Below are positions 8,377 to 19,974 of a DNA stretch of 64,000 nt, one piece after another. Source of the DNA: Areca catechu (Eukaryota; Streptophyta; Magnoliopsida; Arecales; Arecaceae); the NCBI GenBank assembly GCA_021397845.1, contig CM038047.1:38977210-39041209 (forward strand), in the 5' to 3' direction. The translations under genes and the position numbers were made by a program. The number at the start of each line of letters is the position of its first letter. Position 1 is the stretch's first letter. Below the pieces are notes generated by a model. The model made no database searches and had not been told where the DNA came from. It saw only the letters and a program-made list of their open reading frames with translations.

Positions 8377-9935
8377 ATGGCGATTTCGATGGGGAAGATG
8401 GGATCGATCGGTGCTTCGTCGTCGGCGAGGTGGGTAGGGAGGGCTAGTGGGGGGAGGAAGGGGGCGGACTGGAGGGTGTGGTGCTCCACCGCCGCCGGGA
8501 GCTTGAGGGAGCAGTACCGGACATTGAGGATTGAGCCCGGCGCCTCCGAGAAGGACGTCAAGAAGGCTTTCCGCCAGCTCGCTCTACAGGTTCGTTTCTA
8601 AATGTTCATCTTTTCTTTCTTTCCTCTGTTTTTTTTTTTTTTTTGTTGGGTTGTGGGGGGGGGGGGGGGGTTTCTTCTTTAATTATTTTAGGGATTTTAA
8701 TGGAGATTGTGTTCGAAGGCTTAGTGGGAGATTCTTAAAAAAAATAATTTCTATTGCCGTGCTATTGTAAGGCTAGTGTGAAAAAGGCTGTGATTTTTTT
8801 TTTAATTTGCAGGGGAAAAAAGGAATTTTTGTGGAATGGTTTCTCTAATCTAATTGTTTTTTCGTTGGATTCTCGGTATCTTTTTGGGAAATTTTACGGA
8901 AATGGGATTTTTTTTTTTTTTTTTTTTTTTTGCTTTGCTTTGAAATTGGAGAGGAGGAGTTTAATTATAGGGTAATATATGATGTAAAAAAAAAAAAATG
9001 GAATTTTTTTTCTAAATAGATTAAATGGCTTTTAATTTGTTTGCAGTACCATCCGGATGTTTGCAAAGGGAGCAATTGCGGTGTCCAGTTCCATCGGATC
9101 AATGAAGCCTATGATGTAAGTATTTTCCAAATTTCCCCATTTTTCCTTAAAAAGTTTATTTTGGGATCTTTAAACAGAAATGGCTAAGTTGGGATCGTTT
9201 GATTAAGATAGGATGGTCCTTTCTTTTCGCTGGCTGGGATGGATAATATTTGATCAGTTCAGACCATCAAATTTTTTTTAGTAGTTTTAAAACGAATAAA
9301 ACTTCCATACATTTTGCCTTTCTTTTTTTTTTTTAGCCCGAAACTGAAATGGAGCTAAAACTTAAACACAATTTTTTATAAAAAAAAAATGTAAAATTTA
9401 TCTTTCCTTATTTTTCTCCCATTTCCATTCTAAATATTCTGTCATGAGCAGAACAAAATAATAAATAATAATTTTGAGTTGCATGTTCTTCCTTCCCTTT
9501 AATTTTCTTCTACAAAATATAAAAATGGTTCTAAATTAGATTTTTTTTAAAAAAAAAATTGGCTGCTTTATATGGCTCTCGGAGATACAATTGCTGTCAT
9601 CATCTACAATAATGTCTGGGAGAAAAAAGAAAAAACAAAAAAAGAAGGAAAAAAAAAAAAACTCGATAAATCATGATCCACCTTAATAGCTTCTCTGCCA
9701 TATTTTGACCAAATTCGTCTTTTGAATGATCTTTCTACAGATTGTAATGAGTAGTCTGAGACAAGTCGAGGAGGAAGATGAGCAATGGGAGTCACAGGAG
9801 TGGAGCGACGATGGCTATGCGGACGAGCCGATGAGGGGGATGTGTGACCAAAGCTGGGACCTGTGGGAGGAATGGATGGGGTGGGAGGGGGCTGGCATCA
9901 GGGACTATTCTTCCCACATCAATCCCTACATCTGA
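8377..9935 (+). CDS. Chaperone protein DnaJ 8-type, chloroplastic (J8)
   Basis: This is a small type-III J-protein of the plastid J8 family, expected to stimulate Hsp70 ATPase in the chloroplast stroma. Three exons join in phase 0: 8377-8589, 9047-9115 and 9741-9935 (158 residues). Both introns are GT-AG. The N-terminal 40 residues are rich in Ser, Ala, Arg and Gly with few acidic residues, as in a transit peptide. The J domain follows: EQYRTLRIEPGAS and KKAFRQLALQ (helices I-II), then YHPDV with the HPD motif opening exon 2, and FHRINEAYD (helix III). The acidic, Trp-rich C-terminal part (about 60 residues) ending in SSHINPYI is typical of J8. Length fits the family (about 160). The ATG at 8377 was chosen because it opens the transit-like peptide after a TATA box; the frame is also open upstream. 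The 3' UTR probably runs to about 10110. Confidence 0.9.
8590..9046 (+). other. Intron 1 of the DnaJ8 gene with homopolymer tracts
   Basis: 457-bp intron, GT...TTGCAG. It contains a long T run (about 8629-8645), a G run of 14 or more (about 8655-8670), another T run of more than 20 (about 8909-8931) and an A run near 8985. Such tracts are prone to slippage and sequencing error, so exact lengths are uncertain. Confidence 0.8.
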
Positions 9936-10110
9936 GCAATTTCCTCCAGATGATAGTTGTAATATGTATATGATTTGTAATTTAGACTCTTCTTACATTT
10001 GCCTAATTTTAGGGTGGGAAGTTTTTATAGTGTTTCAGTCAGTCATGAAGCATGTATGCTTAGACTGTAATGGTGATGATTGCCATTGCTCTTCAATGAA
10101 GTGGCATTTA

Positions 10111-11029
10111 GCTTAATCCAGTATCCTCCCAACACTAGAATTGCAAATGGGATGTCATCATAGGAGTTGGGACTCTAGAATGGAAATAAGAATAATGGAC
10201 ATTCACAGTTATGGTGTGCAGGAATTTCATTTCCAATTTGATTTAGAAGGAAATCCAAATATCTCGATCTATTTAAAATTCAATTCCTACTTTTTCTTTT
10301 TCTTTTTCTTTTTTTCTCTTGGTTGTCAAATTTCATTTTGATTTCGGTTATGAACCAGACATGCATTCCAATTTCCAAATCAAACCATTCTAATTTCTAT
10401 TCCAATCAGGATTTAAACAAGTCTAATGTTAAGTTGAAAAATGTCTCCCTATATTTTTAGATCCAATATGAAGATCCAAGTGGCCCGATTTTGGGTTGGA
10501 TTGATGTTTAGATCAGGTTAAGTTTTGGTGTAAGGTGAAAACACGAGCTGCAGTTTAGATCTGAAAAAAGAGAGAACGAATTCAGAGGGTTACGATAAAA
10601 AATCCAAATTCTTAAATTCCTTCCTCCCAAGATCAGCTCTGGATAAAACATTGAAGTCCAAGCAAGCAAAGGCATACATGGATAAGCAAAGGCATACATG
10701 GATATGACTTCATGTACATACATACTCACATGAAAACGTGAACATACATGTTATTTTAAGTAATCCAAGGGAGAAAACCTATATTACCTTTCAAAGATGC
10801 GTCCCTCAACATCAGCTTGAAATTCAAAGGAAGGCTCCTTACTCGCCAGAGACAAAAAGAAAAGATCATTACGAAAACCAGCTAACATATATTTCTCCTT
10901 CGGGAAGGATGTGCTTTTTTTTGATTAAGAGAAAACCCGTTTTCACAAGGCAACCTACCGCCCATCATTTATACCACTCCCAGAAAATCCGGATGGACCC
11001 TTACTCTCCCTTGCTCTCCTTTTCACTTT
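10111..11029. other. Spacer downstream of DnaJ8 with a possible MITE relic
   Basis: No gene is seen. At 10176-10200 (GAATGGAAATAAGAAT) and 10384-10420 (ATTCTAATTTCTATTCCAAT) the ends are imperfect inverted copies of each other, in the style of AT-rich plant MITEs, enclosing about 180 bp. A 20-bp direct duplication (AAGCAAAGGCATACATGGAT) sits at about 10664-10702. The rest is anonymous AT-rich DNA. Confidence 0.35.
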
Positions 11030-11106
11030 TTCTTTTTCTTTTTTTTTTTAAATATTTTTAAAAATAATATTACCAAACTAAGATCCCTTTAAATAATTTT
11101 ATCTAT
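11030..11106 (+). other. MULE-terminus-like fragment left of the Gypsy element
   Basis: The sequence has TTTTTAAAAATAATATTACC then AAACTA and AAATAATTTTATC. This resembles, in the opposite orientation, 36170-36245 (ATTACCAAACTA with AAATAATTTTATC). A related phrase, ACATTACCAAACTAACATG, starts immediately right of the Gypsy element at 23641. I infer that the Gypsy element landed in an older repeat of this family. Confidence 0.4.
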
Positions 11107-12088
11107 TATCATAATCCGGTTCGATACAAAATAATTGCTGGTTCATCAGTTGGATCGATTTTATTTGGATCCGTCAACTAAATCAGTGCATATGAAGATG
11201 ATATTTTCTTAATTTAACTAAGGCTACAATCTATCGCAATGAAAAGAATATATTATTACTTCATTAATATATTATTATTTTATTTAGCTTCATGTCTTCA
11301 GCCTGGTCCGAAGAAGACACTTCTGGAATATATTACTATTTCATTCGGCTTCATGTCTTCAGCCTGGTCCGAAGAAGACACTTCTGGAATATGTTACTTT
11401 TCATTTGGCCTCATGTCTTCAGCTTGATCCGAAGAGGACACTTCTAGAATGTATTGTTTATCTCTTTGGCTCCATGGTAAGCAGTTCTTTATTTTCTGGC
11501 TCACTCCGAAGGAGATAAATCCAAAGCACATAGCTAGCACGTCTTCGAACCATTCTAAGGAAGACAGTCCGAAGAGGTAGTTACATTCTTTTCGAATCTC
11601 CACTAAAGAGAGTATATCTGAAGCATGTGAATGATCTTTCAACTTGAAATAGTTAAAGTTTATTCTGGTTATTAAAACCACCTATATGGTCGATAGCTCC
11701 AGCTTCGATAATCATAGAATAACTAATTTCCGACCGCCACTACTTACTATTATGAGAAAGTTACATTAACTAATTTTCATAACCGTAAGTAGTTACATTC
11801 ACGCCTATAAATATCGATAAAAGATGACACTCGAGGTAAGCTAACTCCAGGCAAGTTAGAGCCAGTCCATAACTAGTTCTTTCAATGCCACTCCACTCAT
11901 TTTTCCTTTCTATTTTTCACTTCATTCTGCTCTCAAGTTCTCCATTTTGCTACCTAAATTCTTGCTGACTTTGGCATCGGAGAGTCTCCCACCGGAGAAA
12001 TTCCGGTCAAGGGATTTGTTTTGCAGGCTTTTATCGAAGGTGAACCAGCAGGCAGGTTGCTTCGTCCGGTCTGCGAGGATTTAGCGTA
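11107..12088 (+). repeat. 5' LTR of the 11-23 kb Gypsy element
   Basis: About 982 bp. It aligns by eye with the 3' LTR from TAATC(C/T)GGTT(C/T)GATACAAA onward to TTTAGC near the end. The expected TG start has decayed to TA here. It includes a U3 array of three 61-bp units, a TATA box CCTATAAATATC near 11803, and the closing block CATCGGAGAGTC...TTTGTTTTGCAGG. The ~60-bp length difference from the 3' LTR equals one U3 unit. Confidence 0.8.
11288..11463 (+). repeat. U3 61-bp repeat, 3 copies
   Basis: Three units of about 61 bp beginning CTTCATGTCTTCAGCCTGGT. Within each, GTCTTC and GAAGAC form an inverted pair around CAGCCTGGTCC. The 3' LTR has four copies. Confidence 0.85.
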
Positions 12089-12106
12089 GATTGGCACGCC
12101 AGGAAG
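12089..12106 (+). other. Primer-binding-like site
   Basis: GATTGGCACGCCAGGAAG directly follows the LTR. Its start matches GATTGGCACTAGAGGAAGG of the other complete element (49952). The tRNA used was not determined. Confidence 0.55.
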
Positions 12107-12150
12107 GGAAAGAATTTTCTCTGGTTAAGTTGAACCTTGAAAAAGCAAGA

Positions 12151-13620
12151 ATGGTGAAAAGAAAGGTCCATAATGCTTCTACAAGCAGGGAGCACCCTGC
12201 TCCTCAGATGAATAACCCTCCGGTGGAAAGTGATTTGCCATCTCCTATGTTGACTGTGGGGCAACAGCAATTTGAGGTCCTTTTGAATCGAGTCGATGCC
12301 CTGACAACTTTAGTCTAGACTCTTCAAGAAACTGCCGTTCAAAGGCAGTGCCCTCCAGCCACATCTCAACCTAGTCATCGAGCTAGGAGAAGGGAAGATC
12401 GACACCAGGAATCCACCCTATGTTCTTCACAAATCCGATTTTCTTGTGAGCATTATAGTTCCCAGCTAAGCAGGCGTATGGAGGATCACCCTGGCAAGAA
12501 AAGAACCAGATGCTCCCTTTCCGTTTCTTCTGGAGATTATACATCTGGAGGAGCCAGGCAAAAAGAAATGAACTTTGATTTTGAAGAGAAGTTTAAGTTA
12601 TTGGAGTCCCAGATAGCCAGGCTCGCTGATAAAAGAAGAGGAGACAAAGTTACAACTTTCAATTCACAACCTCCTTTCTCCGATCGATTTATGGCCAAAG
12701 TTATTCCTCGACATTTTAAGATTTCTCAACTGGAGGCTTACGATGGAACTATCGATTCCCTTGATCATTTGGGAAGTTACAAAGCTCATATGATGGTATA
12801 AGGGGCATCTGATGCATTATATTGCCTCGCTTTCTCTGCTACCTTAAGGAAAGCTGCTCAAATGTGATATTCGAGCATACAACCAGGCATAATTCATTCT
12901 TTTGCTGAGCTGGAGCGGCTGTTTATTTCACATTTCAGAACATGTCGAATGATGCTGCGTAACACAGACAGTTTGTTCCTCCTTCAACAGAATGAAAGAA
13001 AAAGTCTTAAAGAATTTGTTATTCGATTCAATTCAGCCACTCTGGAGATCCTAGATATCAATGAGCACGTGGCCATGTCACCCTTGAAGAAAGGTCTTAG
13101 ATCGTCCAGGTCACTTTCTTCCTGGATAAAAGGTTTTCCACAAGCTATGCCGAACTACTGGCAAAAGTTCAGAAATATGCTGCTACTGAAGAGCAAGCCA
13201 CGAGTCATCGACTCATCAAAGGGAGACACCCTTCCAAGAAAAAGAGCATCAAAGGATCAAATGTGCTTGCATCTTCTAACAATGCATCAGTTCTCAAACG
13301 CAGTCCCAAGTCCAAGCAATAAGACAATCAGTTTGACTCCTATACTCCCCTCAACCTCCCGAGAGAGAAGATTTTGTTGGAGATTGAAAAAGAAAACTAC
13401 TTACAAATGCCACGTCCCCTGAAAACCTCCGCTAAAGTGAGAGACAAGAATAAATATTGCCGATTCTATCGGGACCACGGTCATAATACTGAGGAATGTT
13501 TTTAGCTCCGGGATGTTTTTGAGGATCTAATCAATAGAGGATATCTAAGAAAGTACGTTAGCCGTCCGGAGCCTCAAGCCGAAGCAACCATCTTTCAAAG
13601 AGCTACCGATGAAATCGAAC
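12151..13620 (+). pseudogene. gag-like region of the 11-23 kb element (broken)
   Basis: This is the gag precursor region, which would form the particle. The ATG at 12151 opens a frame like that of the gag of the second element. A short conserved stretch, IPRHFKISQLEAYDGT, corresponds to IPRHFKIPQVDPYDGT there. Stops occur at about 12315 and 12798, with a frameshift before 12949. The region then reads on through LQQNERKSLKEFVIRFN and PREKILLEIEKE-like sequence to a zinc-knuckle remnant (CRFYRDHGHNTEEC, about 13458-13500) with CX2-type spacing as in Tat gags. It is non-functional. Confidence 0.7.
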
Positions 13621-14160
13621 TATCTCACCAAAGGCCGACCGATGGGAGAGTCGGTATGCTTCATCGGTCAATCGACTGAAGGAATGAAACTAAAGAAGAT
13701 AATCCCAAGAGACTTAAAGGCAAAAACTCCATTAGCTTCTCAGATGAGGATCTCCAAGGAGTTCAACTCCCACATGATGATCATGTTGTGGTTTCAGCTA
13801 TAATTGCAAAATATGATGTAACAAGAATTCTGATAGATAATAAAAGTTTTGTCAATATTTTACTGTATGATGCATTTCTTAAAATGGGCTTATCTAGAAG
13901 TGAGCTACAAAGGTCTCCTATTCCTCTGACTGGATTCGGAGAAAATCAAGTTGGAGTTGAAGGAGAAATAGTTTTACCCGTAACTCTTGGCACTGAACCA
14001 TGCCAAAAGATGCTTCCCATGAACTTCATATTAGTACAAACACCTTCAGCTTATAATGCAATTTTGGGATGGCCTGCTTTAAATAAATTTCGAGCCATAA
14101 TATCGACCTACCATCTTTTGGTATGATTTCCCATCAGACATGGCATCGGAGAAATGAAAG
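13621..14160 (+). pseudogene. Aspartic protease-like region (broken)
   Basis: Retropepsin-type region. The frame at 13788-14126 reads RILIDNKSFVNILLYDAF, where Tat proteases normally have a D-x-G-S active-site motif. Here the Gly is replaced by Lys (DNKS), so catalysis is unlikely. It continues with LTGFGENQVGVEGEI and AYNAILGWPALN, the usual C-terminal part of this protease region. A neighbouring-frame ORF (13609-13803) precedes it, indicating a frameshift. Confidence 0.7.
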
Positions 14161-14189
14161 GGGATTAAAGGGTTGCTCGTCAATGCCTA

Positions 14190-15720
14190 ATGATTCAAGA
14201 TGAACAATCAGTCAATCCCTTAATACTTAATCAGTTAGATCCAAGAGATAGAACTGAAGACTATGGAGAACCAGTGGAAAAGACCCTCTCTATGCCTTTG
14301 TCTGAAGATGACCCGATAAAATTTATACAAATTGATAGTCTGTTAGATGAAGAGACAAAAGCAAGGATGATTAGCTTTCTCTGAAATAATGCTGATATCT
14401 TTTCTTGGGCAGCTTCGGATATGCCTGGAATTCCATCTAAAATAATTACATACCTGTTGAAAGTAACTCCCAACTATAAGCCAGTTCGGTAGAAGAAGAG
14501 GAACTTTGCTTCGGAGAGACAGAGGGTCATTGACGAAGAAGTCAGCAAACTCCTTGAAGCTAAATTTATAAGAGAAGTACAATATCCAAATTGGTTGGCT
14601 AATGTTGTGATGGTGAAGAAGTCAATGGCAAGTGGAGGATTTGCATTGATTATACGGATCTTAATAAGGCTTGTCCAAAAGATAGCTTTCCTTTGCTAAA
14701 GATAGATCAGTTAGTTGATGTCACTGCTGGTCATCAATTATTGAGCTTTATGGATGCTTTCTCAAGATATAACCAAATACGAATGGATCCTGAAGATGAA
14801 GAAAAAATCGCTTTCATCACAGAAAAAGGGCTTTACTATTATAAAGTGATGCCATTTGGGTTAAAAAATGCCAGAGCATTTTTTCAAAGATTAATCAACA
14901 AAGTGTTCAAGAATCAGATAGGGAGAAATATAGAAGCTAATATTGATGATATGATTATGAAGAGTCTTCATAGGTCCAACCACATTGAAGACTTAAGAGA
15001 GTCCTTTGACTCACTTAGACGCCATCAGATGAAACTGAATCCAACTAAGTGTACTTTTGGTGTAACCTCAGGGAAGTTCTTGAGATTTTTAGTTACCAAG
15101 CAAGGAATTGAAGTAAATCCAGAAAAGATTCAAGCCATTCGGATCATGAGACATTCCTCTTGCAAGAAAGAAGTACGGCGGCTGACAAGAAGAATCACTT
15201 CTTTGAGTCAATTTATTTCTCGATCAGCCGAAAGATATCTTCCTTTTTTCAAAGTTCTCCATCAAACTCAAAGTTTCGAATGGTCAGATGACTGCAAGAT
15301 TGCTTTTGATAAGTTATAAGAATATTTGGAAAACCCTCCTTTACTTTCTAAACCTTGTGAAGGGGAAACTCTTTATTTGTACCTTTCTGCCTCGGATGAA
15401 GCGATTAGTTCAGTACTTGTTCGAAAAGATGCCAACCACTTGCAGAAGCCAATCTACTATACTAGTAAAGTACTGCATGAGGTAGAAATACGATATCCTA
15501 GAATACAAAAACTCATTTTTTCCTTGGTAGTTGCAGCGAAGCGTTTGCGACCTTATTTCCAAGCTCACACCATTGTGGTTTTGACGGATCAATCCCTGAA
15601 GGCCATTCTGCGCTGCCCCGACACTTCAGAAAGGATACCTAAATGGGCCATTAAGTTAGGAGAGTTTTACATTGACTTCCAACCTAAATCAGCAATGAAA
15701 GCACAAGTCTTGGCTGATTT
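14190..15720 (+). pseudogene. Reverse transcriptase-RNase H region (broken)
   Basis: RT and RNase H of the Ty3/Gypsy type. Short matches run in order: DQLVDVTAGHQLLSFMDAFS, MPFGLKNARAFFQRLI, the catalytic block ANIDDMIMKS, FGVTSGKFL, then RNase H sequence with VVLTDQSLKAILR. The usual YVDD box reads NIDD at 14939-14950, so the Tyr is lost although both Asp remain. Stops or frameshifts lie at about 14382, 14490, 14630 and 15319. The order and spacing equal those of 52263-53714 in the second element. Confidence 0.85.
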
Positions 15721-15779
15721 TGAATGCACTTGGGGATCAGATGAGAGTCAACTGAGGACCGAAGTGGAGGAGACCACCG

Positions 15780-16083
15780 AAGAAGATCTGAAATTCATAT
15801 GGATGCTTCATGTGGATGGCGCCTCCAATGCCAATGGCTGTGGAGTTGGTTTCATTTTGGCTAGTCCGAATGGTCAAGTCATAGAATATGCTCTTCGTTT
15901 TTCTTTCCAAGCTTTGAATAATCAGGTAGAGTATGAAGCTCTCATTGCTGGACTCATAATTGCTCAGAAATTGAAGATTAGAAAGATTAAAGTCTTTTCG
16001 GATTCATAGTTGGTGATGAATCAAGTAAAAGCTGAATTCAAAGCTCGGAATTCCATCATGATTCAGTATTTGGAGAATGTGCA
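15780..16083 (+). pseudogene. Second (archaeal-type) RNase H domain, truncated
   Basis: The segment reads HVDGASNANGCGVGFILASP, then NQVEYEALIAGL and KVFSDS, giving the D, E and D of an RNase H fold. It lies directly after the pol RNase H. A second RNase H in this position is a Tat-lineage trait. A stop replaces the codon after FSDS at about 16009. The domain runs a little further (NQVKAEFKAR) and is cut at about 16083 by foreign DNA. Confidence 0.75.
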
Positions 16084-17690
16084 AAGTGGTGCAGATACCA
16101 GAGACACCAGAATAAGACAAAGGCTTCTCAACCCTCTGTAGATTTTCTAGTAGTGTTAGTCTATTTAAATCCAGTTTGTATTAAGGGCTTAGCCTATTTG
16201 AGTCCCCACTTTGGCCCTGAGTCATGCTTTTGGCCTTTTCATAATTGAGTCCTGTTTGTAGCATTTGATCCATACCATTAAGATTTTGGATCAATCAGTC
16301 AAGTCAGCTCATGTTGAGCTAATCATATTCTGAGTCCTGTATGTAGCATTTGATCCATATCATTAGGGTTTTGGATCAGTCAGTCAAGTTAGCTCATGTT
16401 GAGCTAATCATATTATGAGTCTTGTAATCATGTCTAGTTGTATTGAGTCTATATTGAGTCAAGCCTAGTCAAAGAAGACTCAAGCATGTAAAGCACACCA
16501 CCCAGCATGCCACCTCAGCAGCCGCATGGAGTCCCAGTCATACCTGGATTTCGCCACTTAGGATTACTTGGAGGATCATGAAGTTGGCCCGTGCATGAGG
16601 AGTTGATGACCACACGCCAGCACACCCCTTCCACACCCCAAGCAAACCAACTTTACATGCCAGCATGACAAGAAGGAAAGTCAAAATAGATAAAAATGAA
16701 TCCCATGATTCATGCCAGCTTGCTTAGGAAAGAAGTGGTCCACGCCAAGCCAAGAGAAGTAAGAACTTGGCACCCCTTGGTCCCCCCCTTTGGCTGCCCA
16801 CTACCTACCTTGTTTGGAGGGATTTTGTATAGCATGAGAGTGTTTTCTTCCATGTATTCAGCCCCACACTTTAGGAAGAAAGTGGGCACCCCTTATTTTC
16901 CTTGTTTTCTTTTGCTTGGGCCCTAAGTCTCATGACTCTATATAAAGGATCCCTTGTATGAAAATTTGATAACTTTTGAATGAAATTATATTGAGTTTTC
17001 ATATCTCTACTGTGTGCTTGCTATGTGCTAAGGGGAATCTGTGTGAACCCCTTCTTCTTCCTTGTTTTCTACGTCCTACATCCAGCCACCATCAAAACCC
17101 TAGACGCCATCTTTCCAACCTTGGCCTCCCAACACAAAATTCTTCCATCCTTGTTGTTTTCAATTTATTTCTTCATCCCAACATCGATTTATAACTCTTG
17201 ACAGGAAATTTGTAGGTCCCTCGACATCTACGAATCCATTGATTCCAGCCGGGCCGCTTTCAGATCATCGAGTTAAAAGCAGCGAATCTGCGGGGTCTTC
17301 GGCTTGATCATCCATGCCGCATCCAGGAGCGAAGAGAGACCTCTGCAATGATTCATCTACTAGATCCTGTCAGGTACACCCCCTCTACTTGCCAGTAGCA
17401 TTATTGAAGAGGAACTAGCCCAACCGGGGCTTCTCAGCCTCGGTGGTCCTCTTTTCTATTACTTTTAAGGTCTTTTTGCATGCTGTTGATTCTTATTTTG
17501 GACAGAACTCTCTACTTAAATTCTTGGCCTTATTTTCGAGATTTAGATACATAACTCAACATATAAAAATACAAACATATTTTGCATGCATATTTAGTCC
17601 CGCATCATAAAGCCTAATATCCCAACTGAAATATTTTGAAATTATTTACGTGCCCCGAATAAAAAATTCTTGGACCGATACAAAAATTTG
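16084..17690. mobile_element. Foreign insertion replacing the first half of integrase
   Basis: About 1.6 kb with no similarity to the corresponding part of the second element. It begins near GTGGTGCAGATACCAGAGAC. It contains two 85-90-bp direct repeats (TAGCATTTGATCCATA...GTTGAGCTAATCATATT at about 16258-16420), a TATA-like TCTATATAAAGG at 16938, and LTR-like pyrimidine-rich downstream sequence. This could be an LTR (candidate TGTTAGTC at 16154 to CTGTCA at 17372) of another element, but no matching target duplication is seen. About 0.65 kb of integrase coding sequence is missing, so the event was an insertion with deletion or a later rearrangement. Confidence 0.5.
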
Positions 17691-18387
17691 TAAGAAACTT
17701 TATCATCTTCCATTTTGGAATTCCTTATGCAATTATTACCGATAACGGAAGGCAATTTGACAACTCAAAGTTCAAAATACCCAATATCATATACTCCATA
17801 AGCTAACTTCCGTGGGCCATCATCAGTCTAATGGAGAAGCTGAAGTGACCAATAGAACTATTCTTCATGGTCTCAAAACTAGCTTAAATGATGCTAAGGG
17901 ACTATGGGCTGATGAGTTGAATTCAGTTCTTTGGGCATACCGAACTACTCCCAAAACAGCCACCGACGAATCTCCATTTCATTTAGCTTATGGCACTGAG
18001 GCAGTCATTCCTGTAGAGGTCTCTTTACAATCTTTGCGGATTGATCATTATAAAGAACCTAAAAACTCGGAATGCTGAAGAGTTGATTTGGATTTATTAC
18101 AAGGCTCTCGGCTCCATGCTCAGCTGAAGATGACTACATATCACCAAAAGATTGCTAAATATTATAACTCTCGCATGAAAGAATGAACTTTTCACCTCGA
18201 GGACTTGGTCTTGCAAAGATCTAAAGTGTCCAAGCCAACTGGACAAGGCAAACTCTCTCCTACTTAGGAAGGTCCCTATCGAATCAAAGAAGTCATCTGC
18301 CCCGGAACTTATCGACTTGAAACTTTGAAAGGTACTTTGTTGCCTCGGTCTTGGAATATAGAAAATCTTCGCAAGTATTATCAATAA
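17691..18387 (+). pseudogene. Integrase C-terminal half (broken)
   Basis: The segment begins FVRNFIIFHFGIPYAII, then TDNGRQFDNSK (second catalytic Asp), and HHQSNGEAEVTNRTILHGLK containing the third acidic residue. The C-terminal part ends with LRKYYQ and TAA at 18387. The zinc-binding N-terminal part and first catalytic Asp were lost with the foreign insertion at 16084-17690. Stops occur at about 18076, 18184 and 18265. There is no chromodomain, in keeping with the Tat lineage. Confidence 0.8.
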
Positions 18388-18411
18388 AAATCTCTATTCA
18401 TAGAATTGTAT

Positions 18412-18990
18412 TGAAGTATCGAGATGGACCTAATCATTCTATCTTCTTCTTTATTAAAGGCACAGAAATGATCTACGTGATCTACCCTATGAAGTACCGA
18501 GGTGGGCTTGATCAGCCTGTCTTATTTTTTATTAAAAGATATAAGGATGATCTACATGATCTACCCTATGAAGTATCCAGATGGGCTTGATCAGCATGTC
18601 TTATTCTTTATTAAAAGGTATAAGGATGATCTACATTATCTACCCTATGAAGTATTGAGGTGGGCTTGATCAGCATGTCTTATTCTTTATTAAAAGGCAT
18701 AAGGATGATCTGCGTGATCTATCCTATAAAATATCGAGGTAGGCTTGATCAGCCTGTCTTATTCTTTATTAAAAAGGTATAAGAATGATCTACGTGATCT
18801 ACCCTATGAAGTACTGAGATGGGCTTGATCAGCCTGTCTTATTCTTTATTAAAAGGCATAAGGATGATCTACATGATTTATCCTATGAAATATCGAGGTG
18901 GGCTTGATCAGCCTGTCTTATTCTCTATTAAAAGGCATAAGGATGATCTACGCGATCTATCCTTGAAGTGCCAAGGAGGGCTTAACCAAC
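18412..18990 (+). repeat. 79-bp tandem array, about 7 copies
   Basis: Units of about 79 bp, for example GAAGTACCGAGG at 18491, GAAGTATCCAG at 18570 and GAAGTATTGAGG at 18649. Each contains GGGCTTGATCAGCCTGTCTT and AAGGATGATCTACGTGATCT. The array begins 25 bp after the integrase stop. It produces repetitive pseudo-ORFs that are not genes. Related to the 73-bp array at 3906-4400. Confidence 0.9.
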
Positions 18991-19444
18991 CTATTTCATT
19001 CTCTATCAAAAACATGGACGACCTACATGGTCTATTCTATGACAAATCCAATGAAGTACAAAGTAAATCCAGTGACATGCCAAGGTATATCCACTCAATA
19101 TGTATATTATTTTCCATCAGCAATAATCTAAGCAGCTAATCCTAGTAGAGGAGTTAGTGAAAGGACAGATTTAATTACTTTGGATCTTCTCATTTCTTAA
19201 AGAAGAAGAAACAAGGTTATGGTATCTCATTTACATGATTATTTTATTATATCTTCTTAGAAAAAGGGAATGGTATCACATATCAAGTTTTCTTATTCAG
19301 AATATTAATAGTAGAATTATTCAAAGCTTGGTTTTCTATCCAGCCAATTCTATTAAATGTGATCTAAAGTATTTGAATTTTGAAATTGAGAAGATCACTT
19401 ATATGATGAGCTAACTTGTTTTGATCCTTTGAAACTCATGATTA

Positions 19445-19692
19445 TATTATGACTAAGTCCGAAGACTTTGTATTATTTTAAGTTCGAAGACTTGGTATTA
19501 TTTGAAGTCTAAAGACTTGGTATTATTCTGAGTTTGAAGTCTCAGTATTATTTTAAGTCCGAAGACTTGGTATTATTCTGAGTTTGAAGTCTCAGTATTA
19601 TTTTGAGTCCGAAGACTTGGTATTATTTTAAGTCCGAAGACTTGGTATTATTTTGAGTTTGAAGTCTCAGTATTATTTTTAAGTCCGAAGAC
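19445..19692 (+). repeat. Short tandem array AAGTCCGAAGACTTGGTATTATT
   Basis: Eight to nine alternating units built from AGTCCGAAGACTTGGTATTA and GAGTTTGAAGTCTCAGTATTA with TTTT spacers. It lies between the 79-bp array and the antisense ORFs. Confidence 0.8.
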
Positions 19693-19974
19693 TTTCTTCT
19701 TAGATAAATTTTTGTTCAAAATTTTGGAGTTGAAAGTTAATATACTTATCAGGAAAGTTGCTTATTATATTTTTTTTATGATCGATAAGATCATCATTCA
19801 ACATCTTACCTTCAATGAGTTTATACTTAGTAAATATTTCATTACAGCATAATCTATCTGGAAAGAAAAATATTCATTCATGAAGAAGTAAATATATATG
19901 CTATCCTTCTTACAATATGGTCAGAAAATAAAAAAAATGTTACAGAAATTAGGTGGCTTCTCTACATCAGTTAC

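Noticed and set aside
18412..18990. Regularly spaced repeats considered as a CRISPR-like array
   Set aside because: The units are head-to-tail tandem repeats without unique spacers and lie in a plant retrotransposon. No cas genes are present.
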